Source of the DNA: Nitrososphaerota archaeon
GTDB lineage: Archaea > Thermoproteota > Nitrososphaeria > Nitrososphaerales > Gagatemarchaeaceae
DNA length: 64,000 bases
Assembly: GCA_029785825.1 (NCBI GenBank)
Contig: JAFLYY010000001.1
Coordinates: 1,209,374-1,273,373 of the forward strand
Reading direction: 5' to 3'
Positions 38,881 to 46,253 of this stretch are shown in pieces. Numbering within the stretch: the stretch's first letter is position 1; each line of letters opens with the position of its first letter. A model generated the notes under the pieces. The model ran no database searches, had not been told where the DNA came from, and saw nothing but the letters and a program-made list of their open reading frames with translations. The position numbers were made by a program, and so were the translations under genes.

Positions 38881-39958
38881 GCTTCCTGAAGCTCCTCCTT
38901 GCTGACTTAGCCTGCCTGAACTCCTCGGCCTCGCCGATGCGCGTTGCCGTGTACTTCAGGAAGACGTCGTCCAGGGTGGGTCTGCTGACTGAGATGGAAG
39001 AGACATCCACTCCAGCCGCCTCGTAGGCCCTGACTATCTGAGGCACGCCCTCCTCCGCTCGCCCGCCCACCAGGATGACGTCTTCTCGTCCTCGGGCTCC
39101 CCTGCCGGGACCAGGGCCGTCGTCCTGCTTCATGAACTCGAAGCCGAGAGGGAGGACGACGGGCCCGCTTCCGAGCCCTCCCGAACCACCGCCGCCCACC
39201 CGGACAGAGACGAGCTCCCTCCCCACCCCCGCTTTCAGCTCGTCGGGAGAGCCTGAGACCACAATCTTGCCGGCGTTCATTATCGCAATCCTGTGGCAGA
39301 GCCTGTCCGCTTCGAGCATGTCGTGAGTGGTGAGGAAGATCGTGGTCCGGAGCTCTTCGTTCAGCTTCCTCACGTGTTTCCACACCTCCAACCTGGCCGC
39401 CGGGTCCAGCCCGATGCTCGGCTCGTCCAGGAACAGGACGCTGGGCCTGTTCACCAGAGCCTGCGCGATTTCAAGCCTCCGCATCATCCCGCCTGAGAAG
39501 GTCTTGACCAGGTCGTCTGACCTCTCGTCCAGCCCCATGTATTGGAGGGCTTCCCTGATCCGGGCCCCTCGCTCCGCTCGGTCGACATAGTAGAATTTCG
39601 AGAAGATCAGGAGGTTCTCATACGCCGTGAGGTCGCCGTCCACCGAGACCTCCTGCGGGACGTACCCCATCACCTGCCTGACCGCAGCCTGGTTAGCCAA
39701 GGCGTCGACGGAGCGGATGAAGATGCGTCCTGAGGTCGGGGAAGTGAGCGTCATTATCGACTTTATCACTGTCGTTTTCCCCGCGCCGTTTGGCCCGAGG
39801 AGTCCGAACACCTCTCCTTCCTTCACGTCGAATGACACGGAGTCGACCGCCCTCAGGCCGTTCGGGTAGACCTTCGTCAGGCTCTCGACCCGGACCGCAG
39901 AGCTCAGGCCGGGCGCCTGAGACCGTACCGGTTCCTGACCGGTGGTCATGTCAGCCAA
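38870..39958 (-). CDS. ABC exporter ATPase, DrrA-like
   Basis: 362 residues. Walker A is LLGPNGAGKTTVIKSIMTL, the signature is TFSGGMMRRLEIAQAL and Walker B is VLFLDEPSIGLDPAARLE, with switch His in LTTHDMLEADRL. The C-terminal DrrA-type extension contains an unusual Gly/Pro-rich insert (about residues 260-290) and then RPTLDDVFLKYT, the usual ending of antibiotic exporter ATPases. It energises the permease encoded next. It overlaps the MarR gene by eight bases, making a marR-ATPase-permease operon. Confidence 0.92.
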   Translation of the reverse strand: MADMTTGQEPVRSQAPGLSSAVRVESLTKVYPNGLRAVDSVSFDVKEGEVFGLLGPNGAGKTTVIKSIMTLTSPTSGRIFIRSVDALANQAAVRQVMGYVPQEVSVDGDLTAYENLLIFSKFYYVDRAERGARIREALQYMGLDERSDDLVKTFSGGMMRRLEIAQALVNRPSVLFLDEPSIGLDPAARLEVWKHVRKLNEELRTTIFLTTHDMLEADRLCHRIAIMNAGKIVVSGSPDELKAGVGRELVSVRVGGGGSGGLGSGPVVLPLGFEFMKQDDGPGPGRGARGREDVILVGGRAEEGVPQIVRAYEAAGVDVSSISVSRPTLDDVFLKYTATRIGEAEEFRQAKSARRSFRKHAR

Positions 39959-40394
39959 CCCCTTCGGCCCTCCTCAGGCCTTCACCGATGGGCTCGGGCC
40001 CCGCGACCTTCCTGAGGAGATTCTCGAGTTCCCTCCTCTCCCTCGCGTCCAGCCGCTCGAAGAGCGCCGAAAGGTTCCCAAGCTGCTCCCTCCGCCAGGA
40101 CGCGACCGTGTTCCCCCCCTCTTCCGTCAGCATGACTCTGACCTCCCTTTCGTCGTCCCTGTTCCTTTCTCTTGACACCAGACCCGCTTTCTCCAGCCTC
40201 TTGACCGACACCGACGCGGTGCTCGAGGTGCACTCCAGCCTATCTGCCAGGTCCTTTATCCTCTGGGGGCCCGACACGGAAAGCATCCGGAGTATCCAGT
40301 ACTGCTCTTGGGTGACATCCCCTCTCCCGACGGGAGAGGAGCTGCGCCACTTCCTCCAGATCCGCATGAAGAGGTCAGGAATCTCCGAAGCCAA
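39951..40394 (-). CDS. MarR-family transcriptional regulator
   Basis: 147 residues from TTG 40394. The winged helix is clear: GDVTQEQYWILRMLSVSGPQ, RIKDLADRLECTSSTASVSV (recognition helix), KRLEKAGLVSRERNRDDERE (wing) and VMLTEEGGNTVASW. MarR proteins are dimeric repressors that leave DNA when a small aromatic compound binds. Here it probably controls its own operon with the ABC exporter. The TATA box TTAATTAAAT at 40424-40433 is 30 bases upstream, and a 20-base motif shared with the lrp promoter lies just beyond it. Confidence 0.88.
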   Translation of the reverse strand: MASEIPDLFMRIWRKWRSSSPVGRGDVTQEQYWILRMLSVSGPQRIKDLADRLECTSSTASVSVKRLEKAGLVSRERNRDDEREVRVMLTEEGGNTVASWRREQLGNLSALFERLDARERRELENLLRKVAGPEPIGEGLRRAEGVG

Positions 40395-40445
40395 GGCTGA
40401 GCCTGACGGGGTGCGAAGCAGGATTTAATTAATCTATCTATTCAT

Positions 40446-40465
40446 TTGATGGCCTAATGATTTGA
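40446..40465. repeat. copy 1 of a 20-bp promoter motif
   Basis: TTGATGGCCTAATGATTTGA matches 18 of 20 bases with TTGATGGCCCGATGATTTGA at 63722-63741. Both copies lie 12-20 bases upstream of the TATA box of a minus-strand regulator gene, marR here and lrp there. It may be a common activator or repressor site. Confidence 0.5.
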
Positions 40466-40480
40466 GTGTGAAGGGGAGCG

Positions 40481-41080
40481 TCAGAGGTGGAGGGGCCGCT
40501 CCGTCTTCGCAAGGACCACTTCCGTGGCCTTGACGATGGCCTCGACCTCGTCCCCCGGTTTCAGGTCGAGGTCCTCGACTGCTTCGTTCGAGATTATCGA
40601 GGTAAGGCGTCCTGGCCCCCTGATCTCCATCTTGACCTCAGATGTTATGGGCCCCTCCCTCACCTCCAGGACCTTTGCCCTGATGCGGTTGCGCGCGCTG
40701 AGCCTGTAGCTGATGTGCTGCCAGAAGTCCTTGTCACCCAAGGCGCCGAAGAGATACGTGTTCAGCTTCCTGTACTCAGAGATCAAGGCAGTCCCCTCCG
40801 CCGTGAGGGAAGCCCCTCCGCCGCTCGCGCCTCCAGCCTGCGCCAGCACTATCTCCCGGCCGAGCTTCGTCTGGATCGCTCTAATGCGATCCCAGGCGCC
40901 CCGGTAGGAAATCCCCGACACCTTGGCAGCCGCAGATATCGAACGTCTCTCCGCTATGTTGTGCAAGAGCAGGGCATCTATGTGATCGATGGTGGCCCCG
41001 CTGGCATCCTTCAAGACAAGGGAGAAGCTGGGCTCGAACTCGGCTGTCCTGGGCGCGCTTCCCTGCTTAGCACGGGTCAA
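40481..41080 (-). CDS. modE: ModE-type molybdate/tungstate-responsive regulator
   Basis: 199 residues from TTG 41080, which is 28 bases from the shared TATA box at 41105-41113 (leaderless). The N-terminal LysR-like helix-turn-helix reads ISAAAKVSGISYRGAWDRIR, then LTAEGTALISEYRKL, as in ModE. The C-terminal Mop/TOBE domain reads SARNRIRAKVLEVREGPITS, VKMEIRGPGRLTSIISNEAV and LKPGDEVEAIVKATEVVLAK, which binds molybdate or tungstate. It is divergent from the transporter and storage genes, the classical place for their repressor. An upstream open extension would cross the promoter and is rejected. Confidence 0.9.
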   Translation of the reverse strand: MTRAKQGSAPRTAEFEPSFSLVLKDASGATIDHIDALLLHNIAERRSISAAAKVSGISYRGAWDRIRAIQTKLGREIVLAQAGGASGGGASLTAEGTALISEYRKLNTYLFGALGDKDFWQHISYRLSARNRIRAKVLEVREGPITSEVKMEIRGPGRLTSIISNEAVEDLDLKPGDEVEAIVKATEVVLAKTERPLHL

Positions 41081-41104
41081 CGGGGCACAGCCACAACACG
41101 CCAG

Positions 41105-41113
41105 CTTAAATAG
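41105..41113. promoter_or_regulatory. shared TATA box of modE and the transporter operon
   Basis: CTTAAATAG serves modE (TTG 41080) on one side and the binding-protein gene (ATG 41142) on the other, each at 27-33 bases. ModE bound here would control both directions at once. No obvious ModE palindrome is visible. Confidence 0.6.
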
Positions 41114-41141
41114 GCCGTTATGCATGGCTCTGCATATCGCT

Positions 41142-42194
41142 ATGCGCCTGACCAGGAGAGGTGTCTCGACAGTCGCGGTTACTGTCATCGTCATACTGAT
41201 AGTGGTCGCCTCGGTAGGCGCCTACGCGTACGTCACCTACTATGGGACTGGGAAGCCGAAGGTCCCGCTGATAGTCTACACCGCCGACCTGTACACGCGA
41301 GAAGCGAGCTACCTCTACAGCGGCTTCTCCAACTCCACCGGGGTCCCATATGCGGCCCCGAACGGCGGCGGCTCGAACGCCCTGGCCACGCAGATCGCGC
41401 AAGGGACCCCCGTAAGCGTATTCATTTCAGTCGCGAAGCCGACCCTCGGGTCGGCCGACTTGGGCACGCAGTACTCCGGGTGGGGGATCGCCTTCGCCGC
41501 CGACCAGATGACCCTCGGCTACACCAGTTCCGCCGGACAGCCCAGCGAATTCCAGCCGATCCTCAAAGCCTATCAGGCGGCGAACTCCTCGAACAGCGCC
41601 GCCGACTGGAAGGCCTTCTTCTCAGACCTGGTATCGGGGTCGGTCAAAGTCGGGATTTCCAACCCCAACACAGACCCCGCAGGCTTCCGAGGGTGGATGG
41701 TGCTTGAAGCCGCGGGCGCAGAATATGCCGGGAACTCCTCCTACTTCACAGACATGCTCCTGCAGTCGGGGAGCAACGTCACTCGCACCAGCGCGTCCGA
41801 CCTCGTCGCCCCTCTCCAAGCCGGGCAGATCCAGTTCCTCTTCATGTACAAGTCGTCTGCAATCTCTGACCATATCCAGGCGCTGAACCTGCCCAACCAT
41901 GTGAACCTGGGAGACCCGGCGCTGTCCAGCTTCTACTCTCAATTCAGCTATCAGACCACATCGGGGCTCCAGACGGGAGGGCCCATCTATCTGTACGTCA
42001 CAGTCCCCAAGAACAGCGCCGAGACGACATACGCGCTGCAGTTCGTAGTCTACATAGTCCAGCACTCGTCTGACATGTCAGCGTTCGGGATGGTCCCTCT
42101 CAGCCCGGCCAAGCTCTACAACAGTACGCAAGTCCCGGCCCCCATCGCCCAGCTCCTCACGAGCGGGACGCTCGTTGAGAGTGGAACCATCTGA
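41142..42194 (+). CDS. molybdate/tungstate-binding protein of an ABC importer (ModA/WtpA-like)
   Basis: 350 residues from ATG 41142, chosen by TATA distance over ATG 41124. A signal anchor (STVAVTVIVILIVVASVGAYAYV) is followed by a type II periplasmic-binding fold: PLIVYTADLYTREASYLYSG, GGGSNALATQIAQGTPVSVF, GIAFAADQMTLGYTSSAG, KVGISNPNTDPAGFRGWMVL (the DPxG oxyanion loop), LVAPLQAGQIQFLFMYKSSA. This layout is that of ModA/WtpA family proteins. The protein would capture molybdate or tungstate outside the cell, tethered to the membrane. The choice between the two metals cannot be made from sequence. Confidence 0.85.
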   Translation: MRLTRRGVSTVAVTVIVILIVVASVGAYAYVTYYGTGKPKVPLIVYTADLYTREASYLYSGFSNSTGVPYAAPNGGGSNALATQIAQGTPVSVFISVAKPTLGSADLGTQYSGWGIAFAADQMTLGYTSSAGQPSEFQPILKAYQAANSSNSAADWKAFFSDLVSGSVKVGISNPNTDPAGFRGWMVLEAAGAEYAGNSSYFTDMLLQSGSNVTRTSASDLVAPLQAGQIQFLFMYKSSAISDHIQALNLPNHVNLGDPALSSFYSQFSYQTTSGLQTGGPIYLYVTVPKNSAETTYALQFVVYIVQHSSDMSAFGMVPLSPAKLYNSTQVPAPIAQLLTSGTLVESGTI

Positions 42195-42970
42195 ACTGGC
42201 TACGTCCCCTCGCGTATGTCCCCCTTGCCCTCCTCGTCTTGCCTGTCTTCGCACTCCTCTACTGGGGGTTCGGGCCCCTCTTCTCCGCCGAGGGGTTCAA
42301 CGTCGGGGTCCTCAGGTCCATAGAGGTCACCCTGCTCGCATCCGGACTGACCGTGGTCACGGAGATACTTCTTTTCACCCCCCTTGCATATCACCTGGCA
42401 AGAAGCAAGAACGAGGCAGCCGAAACCCTGGCGGACATCCCTGCCTCCATCCCCCACCCCATCATCGGGATAGCCCTGGTCGTCCTCGACAGCCCCCTCA
42501 CCCCGACGGGGAGGTTCCTGAACTCGATAGGGATCAATTTCTTCGATACCCTGCTTGGGATGGTCGTCGCACTGACCATAATTTCCGCTCCGATATACAT
42601 CAAGGCGATGCAGCCCTTCTTCGAATCGATGAACAGGGCCCCGGAGGACTTCGCCCTGGGGCTCGGGGCGTCGCGCCTGAAGACTTTCGTCTCGGTCGCG
42701 CTCCCCAACTCGGGGAACGGGATAATGGGCGCGTCCCTGATCGCCCTCAGCAGGGCGATGAGCGAGTTCGGGTCAATCGTGATAATCTCCTATGCGCTTC
42801 TGTCATTCCCCCTGGGGCTGGGAGGTGTCAGTCCGGCGTCCGTGCTGATCTTCAACCTCTACAGCTCAAACGGCCTCAACGCCGCTGTGACCGCTTCAGC
42901 GACCCTGGTCGTCGTGTCCATCCCCATCATGGTGGCGTTGAGGGTCGTCAAGCACAGGGCGACAACTTAA
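42191..42970 (+). CDS. molybdate/tungstate ABC importer permease (ModB/WtpB-like)
   Basis: 259 residues if read from CTG 42191, which overlaps the TGA stop of the binding-protein gene (CTGA). The nearest standard start, TTG 42239, would cut the first membrane helix (LAYVPLALLVLPVFALLYWG) in half, so CTG is preferred. There are six helices and the EAA loop APEDFALGLGASRLKTFVSV followed by ALPNSGNGIMGASLIALSRAMSEFGS, a hallmark of ModB/WtpB/CysT permeases (the ARAxGEFG region reads SRAMSEFGS). It forms the channel for the oxyanion. Confidence 0.87.
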   Translation: MNWLRPLAYVPLALLVLPVFALLYWGFGPLFSAEGFNVGVLRSIEVTLLASGLTVVTEILLFTPLAYHLARSKNEAAETLADIPASIPHPIIGIALVVLDSPLTPTGRFLNSIGINFFDTLLGMVVALTIISAPIYIKAMQPFFESMNRAPEDFALGLGASRLKTFVSVALPNSGNGIMGASLIALSRAMSEFGSIVIISYALLSFPLGLGGVSPASVLIFNLYSSNGLNAAVTASATLVVVSIPIMVALRVVKHRATT

Positions 42971-42998
42971 GCACCCCTGAGCGCGGAGCCCGCCTCGT

Positions 42999-43604
42999 TT
43001 GCTTGACGTGCAAGTCACGTTCCAGAGGGGGAACCTGGTCCTATCGGGGGAGCTGCACGACGGCGGGTGCATCTGCCTGTCAGGGCTAAACGGGTCTGGG
43101 AAGACCACACTCCTCAACGTCGTCGCCGGGAACCTGAGCCCGAAGACGGGATATGTGAAGGTCGGCGGGGCTGATGTGACCCGGCTCCCCTCCGAGAAGA
43201 GAGGGGTGGTGCTCGTCAGCCCGGACTCTCTGATCCCGCACCTAGACGTAGAGAGGCACCTCCGCTGGGGCGCCGAGGTGAAGAAGGAGCCCCTCGACGG
43301 GGCGACGCTCTCAGGAGTGAAGGACAGGCTCGGGATTTCGTTCTCCGGGCGCGTTGACAGGCTGAGCCTGGGTATGAGGGAGAGGGTCTCGCTTGCCACC
43401 GCTCTCCTGTCGAGACCGAAGGCGATACTGGTAGACGAGGCGTTTTCGAACATCGACCATAGGGACGACTTCGTGTCCGCCTACAGAGGACTCTGCGCTG
43501 CCGGGGGGATCGACCTAGTCTTCACGACGCAGCAGCAGTCGGAGGCGAGTCTGGCGGACCACCATTACGAGATGGTAAACGGTAGGTCGAGCAGGCTCTT
43601 CTGA
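42999..43604 (+). CDS. short ABC importer ATPase (ModC/WtpC-like)
   Basis: 201 residues from TTG 42999. Walker A is LSGLNGSGKTTLLNVVAG, Walker B is KAILVDEAFSNIDHRDD, and the region between reads VLVSPDSLIPHLDVERHL, as in importer ATPases. The signature LSGGQ is changed to LSLGMRERVSLATALL, and the Mop/TOBE domain usual in ModC/WtpC is absent, so the protein is about 150 residues shorter than typical. It should power the permease encoded just before it. The lack of a regulatory domain suggests that metal sensing lies in ModE alone. Confidence 0.83.
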   Translation: MLDVQVTFQRGNLVLSGELHDGGCICLSGLNGSGKTTLLNVVAGNLSPKTGYVKVGGADVTRLPSEKRGVVLVSPDSLIPHLDVERHLRWGAEVKKEPLDGATLSGVKDRLGISFSGRVDRLSLGMRERVSLATALLSRPKAILVDEAFSNIDHRDDFVSAYRGLCAAGGIDLVFTTQQQSEASLADHHYEMVNGRSSRLF

Positions 43605-43620
43605 GTTGGATTCCCTGGAC

Positions 43621-43630
43621 TGCTTAAATA
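43621..43630 (+). promoter_or_regulatory. TATA box of the storage-protein genes
   Basis: GCTTAAATAC lies about 28-30 bases before ATG 43656, so the two storage genes probably also have their own leaderless transcript, separate from the transporter operon. Confidence 0.55.
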
Positions 43631-43655
43631 CGAACCTGGACACGCCGCGGCTCCG

Positions 43656-44429
43656 ATGAAGAGTTCTTCTGGCCTCGCAGAGTCATTGGGACCATCAGAG
43701 AAAGGGTTCAGGCTCCTCCCTGACTCCTGGGTGGTGAAGGTCGGCGGCCAGAGCATCATAGACAGAGGGAAGGCAGCCCTCGTCCCAGTAGTGGAGGAGC
43801 TGACGAGGAACTTCCTCGCAGACAAGAAGATCATAATCGGGACCGGAGCGGGGACCCGGGCGAGGCACATCTACAGCCTTGCCATCGAGTTCGGGCTCCC
43901 CACGGGCGTCCTCTCGGCCCTTGGCGCGGGCGTCGCCTCTCAGAACGCGCGTATGGTCGGATGGCTACTTTCGAAATATGGAATACCCGTCCTCAACCCT
44001 GGGGAGCTCAGCTCCAAGCTCGCTTTCGACCTCGAGGAGAGGAGGGCGGTGGTCTTTCCCGGGATGCCTCCCTATGCCTTCTGGGAGAGATACCCCAACG
44101 TAGGGCTCATCCCGCCGCACAGGACTGACACCGGGTGCTACCTAGTGGCGGAGACGTTCGGGGCCGCCGGCATGCTGTACGTGAAAGACGAAGACGGCCT
44201 GTACGCAGATGACCCGAAGAAGAACCCCGACGCAGAATTCATACCGAAGGCATCGCCGAAGGAGGTCATGGGCATGAAGCTCCCTGACCTGGTCGTCGAG
44301 CAGCCGGTCCTCGAATTCATGGCGCTGGGGAAGCATGTGAGGAAGATACAGATAGTTAACGGCCTTAAGCCTGGGAACATCACCAGGGCGCTGAGAGGGG
44401 AGCAAGTTGGCACAGTCATCGAAGCATAG
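43656..44429 (+). CDS. mosB: molybdenum storage protein subunit beta-like (amino-acid-kinase fold)
   Basis: 257 residues. It follows the beta subunit of the Azotobacter-type Mo/W storage protein along its length: VVKVGGQSIIDRGKAALVPV, IIGTGAGTRARHIYSLAIEF, LPTGVLSALGAGVASQNARM, AVVFPGMPPYAFWERYPNVG, LIPPHRTDTGCYLVAETFGA, LYVKDEDGLYADDPKK and VNGLKPGNITRALRGEQVGT. These motifs (GTGAGTRARH, GMPPY, IPPxRTDxG) separate it from true UMP kinases. In bacteria the protein cage uses ATP to pack molybdate or tungstate as polyoxometalate clusters. Downstream of a Mo/W importer, storage of the same metal is the natural role. Confidence 0.85.
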   Translation: MKSSSGLAESLGPSEKGFRLLPDSWVVKVGGQSIIDRGKAALVPVVEELTRNFLADKKIIIGTGAGTRARHIYSLAIEFGLPTGVLSALGAGVASQNARMVGWLLSKYGIPVLNPGELSSKLAFDLEERRAVVFPGMPPYAFWERYPNVGLIPPHRTDTGCYLVAETFGAAGMLYVKDEDGLYADDPKKNPDAEFIPKASPKEVMGMKLPDLVVEQPVLEFMALGKHVRKIQIVNGLKPGNITRALRGEQVGTVIEA

Positions 44430-45249
44430 GGGAGAAGACTACCTGCTGAGCGGCGAGAGCCGCCACGTGCAGTCAGGCTTCATGAAGGACTCGCTCCTGA
44501 GCGAGAAGACGAAGAGGCGCTCCGAGGCGTCGGTCTACCCCCTGATGCCGAGCGTGACCGCGATCCAGATAGGAGGAAGGCTAGTCGATTCCGGGAGGGA
44601 CGCGATTCTCCCCATTCTGGCGGAGATTCGCAGGAACCTGAAGCAGCACAAGGTCATCGTGGCTGCCGGTTCCGGCAAGAGGGCGAAACATGTCCTTGCT
44701 GTGGCGAACGACCTGGGTCTCCCACTTGGCTTGAGGGCCGAGCTGAGGAGGCTAGACACCGAGTTGAACGCCCACATAATCGGAGCCCTTCTGTCACCTT
44801 ACGGCATAGCCGAGCTGACTCATGCGGAGATGGTCCACATGCTCCCAGCGATGCTCGAGATATCCAGGGCGGTGGTCTTCAACGGGGTCCCTCCATACGA
44901 CATCTGGGAGCACATCAGGGCAGACGCGTCTGAGCCCCCTACGGGAGCCGACGCAGGGGTCTTCCTTTTCGCCGAGACTTGCGGGATGAAGAGGGTGATC
45001 TTCGTCAGGGACGTCGACGGGATCTACGAGGAGGACCCGGTAACTCACCCATCAGCCAAGCTCGTCAAGAGGGCCATGGCCGGCGACATGAGCACGAGGC
45101 CGAGCACCTGCGTCGACCAAGAGGTGTTCAGGCTCCAGGCGGCGGGCCGGCATCAGATAGACGTCTCGGTCGTGAACGGGCTGAAGAGAGGCGCACTCTC
45201 CACCGCCCTCAGGGGCGGGAACCCCGGGACTCTCGTCAGAGCGCACTGA
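44407..45249 (+). CDS. mosA: molybdenum storage protein subunit alpha-like (amino-acid-kinase fold)
   Basis: 280 residues from TTG 44407, overlapping the previous gene by 23 bases. An N-terminal extension of about 45 residues precedes the fold, as in MosA. Motifs run in the same order as in MosA/MosB: AIQIGGRLVDSGRDAILPIL, VIVAAGSGKRAKHVLAVAND, LPLGLRAELRRLDTELNAHI, AVVFNGVPPYDIWEHIRADA, GADAGVFLFAETCGMKRVIF, VRDVDGIYEEDP and VNGLKRGALSTALRGGNPGT. It differs from its partner in the IPPxRTD loop (SEPPTGAD). The two should form a mixed cage like the bacterial alpha3-beta3 particle. It could still be a paralogue with another oxyanion cargo. Confidence 0.82.
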   Translation: MAQSSKHRGEDYLLSGESRHVQSGFMKDSLLSEKTKRRSEASVYPLMPSVTAIQIGGRLVDSGRDAILPILAEIRRNLKQHKVIVAAGSGKRAKHVLAVANDLGLPLGLRAELRRLDTELNAHIIGALLSPYGIAELTHAEMVHMLPAMLEISRAVVFNGVPPYDIWEHIRADASEPPTGADAGVFLFAETCGMKRVIFVRDVDGIYEEDPVTHPSAKLVKRAMAGDMSTRPSTCVDQEVFRLQAAGRHQIDVSVVNGLKRGALSTALRGGNPGTLVRAH

Positions 45250-45489
45250 GGAGCAGGCCTCGCCCGGCCGACCAGACGCCTGCGATTCCGTTTGGCTCGT
45301 TCCGACAGGCTTGTTGACCCCCTTTGTCATTCGTTCTTCTCGCTCAATGTGGCCACTCGCTCCTCCCTGGATCGCGCAAGCCAAACCCGACGACTGGGAG
45401 ACGCAGGCAGAGTGGTCGTCACGGCAGCCGCGTCCTGACGAGGACGTTTCAGCGGGGGTCACCAGCAGGATGTGACATTCGAGAGTAGA

Positions 45490-46248
45490 TTATCCACGGA
45501 TGACCTTGACAAGCCTCTTCACCACTTCGTCGTCAGACCCTTGTATGAGTTCTTTCTTCCTTTCCGGGCTCCGCATCATGCTCAGCCCGATGACTTCGGT
45601 GCGCGAGCCCTCGAGGCCGACATCTCCGGTCGCGAACCCGAGGTCCTGGTTGCTCATCACCCTGAGCTTGAATTCGTTCTCCGCCCACCTCTTCCTCCGG
45701 AAGTCGGGGAACCTTGGGGAGTTGCATCCGAGCTGTACGCTCACCAGGACAGGGGGCCTCACCTCCACTGTCTCATGGCCGTCTGTGACCTCGCGCCTAG
45801 CCCTCAACTTGTCCCCGTCGACTCCGATTTCGCTAACATAGCTGACCTGCGGGATGCCGAGCCAACCCGCGGTGCTCGGCGGGACCTGTTCGGTGCTCCC
45901 GTCGGATGACGCTTCTCCACACATCACCAAGTCGAACGGCTTCAGCTTCTCTATGCCCGCGGCGAGGACCCGCGACGTGGCGTACGTGTCAGCACCTCCG
46001 AACACCCTGTCGCTGAGCAGGACTGCGTCGTCCGCCCCCATGGCCACCGCCAGCTTGAGGAAGGGCTCGAACGAGGGCGGCCCCATCGAAAGAACCGTCA
46101 CCTTCCCTCCCGTAGAATCTTTCAGTTTGAGCGCTGCCTCCAGGGCGTTCTTGTCTGCGTCGTTGATCACGTTTTCCACCCCTTCCCTCACTATCGTCTT
46201 CCGCTGTTCGTCGAATTTGATCTGCTCGATCTTAGGAGCGACCTTCAT
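45490..46248 (-). CDS. etfB: electron transfer flavoprotein beta subunit
   Basis: 252 residues from ATG 46248. The family pattern is clear: EGVENVINDADKNALEAALK, KVTVLSMGPPSFEPFLKLAV, GADDAVLLSDRVFGGADTYA, TSRVLAAGIEKLKPFDLVMC and GEASSDGSTEQVPPSTAGWL, binding AMP or FAD. The first beta strand (NTIVCMKVAP in related proteins) begins before this ATG. The only upstream start, TTG 46332, lies deep inside etfA, so the real start may be a non-standard codon near 46266. ETF carries electrons from flavoenzymes. It is the last gene of the kor-hdr-etf operon. Confidence 0.88.
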   Translation of the reverse strand: MKVAPKIEQIKFDEQRKTIVREGVENVINDADKNALEAALKLKDSTGGKVTVLSMGPPSFEPFLKLAVAMGADDAVLLSDRVFGGADTYATSRVLAAGIEKLKPFDLVMCGEASSDGSTEQVPPSTAGWLGIPQVSYVSEIGVDGDKLRARREVTDGHETVEVRPPVLVSVQLGCNSPRFPDFRRKRWAENEFKLRVMSNQDLGFATGDVGLEGSRTEVIGLSMMRSPERKKELIQGSDDEVVKRLVKVIRG

Positions 46249-46253
46249 GCAGA

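Noticed and set aside
40446-40465. A C/D-box small RNA suggested by ATGATTTGA
   Set aside because: No matching D box (CTGA) or C'/D' pair lies at the right distance in either copy of the motif, and both copies sit at a fixed place upstream of TATA boxes.
43656-45249. Calling both genes UMP kinases
   Set aside because: They share the amino-acid-kinase fold, but the GTGAGTRARH, GMPPY and IPPHRTDTG motifs, the tandem overlapping arrangement and the Mo/W transporter context fit the storage-protein subunits much better.
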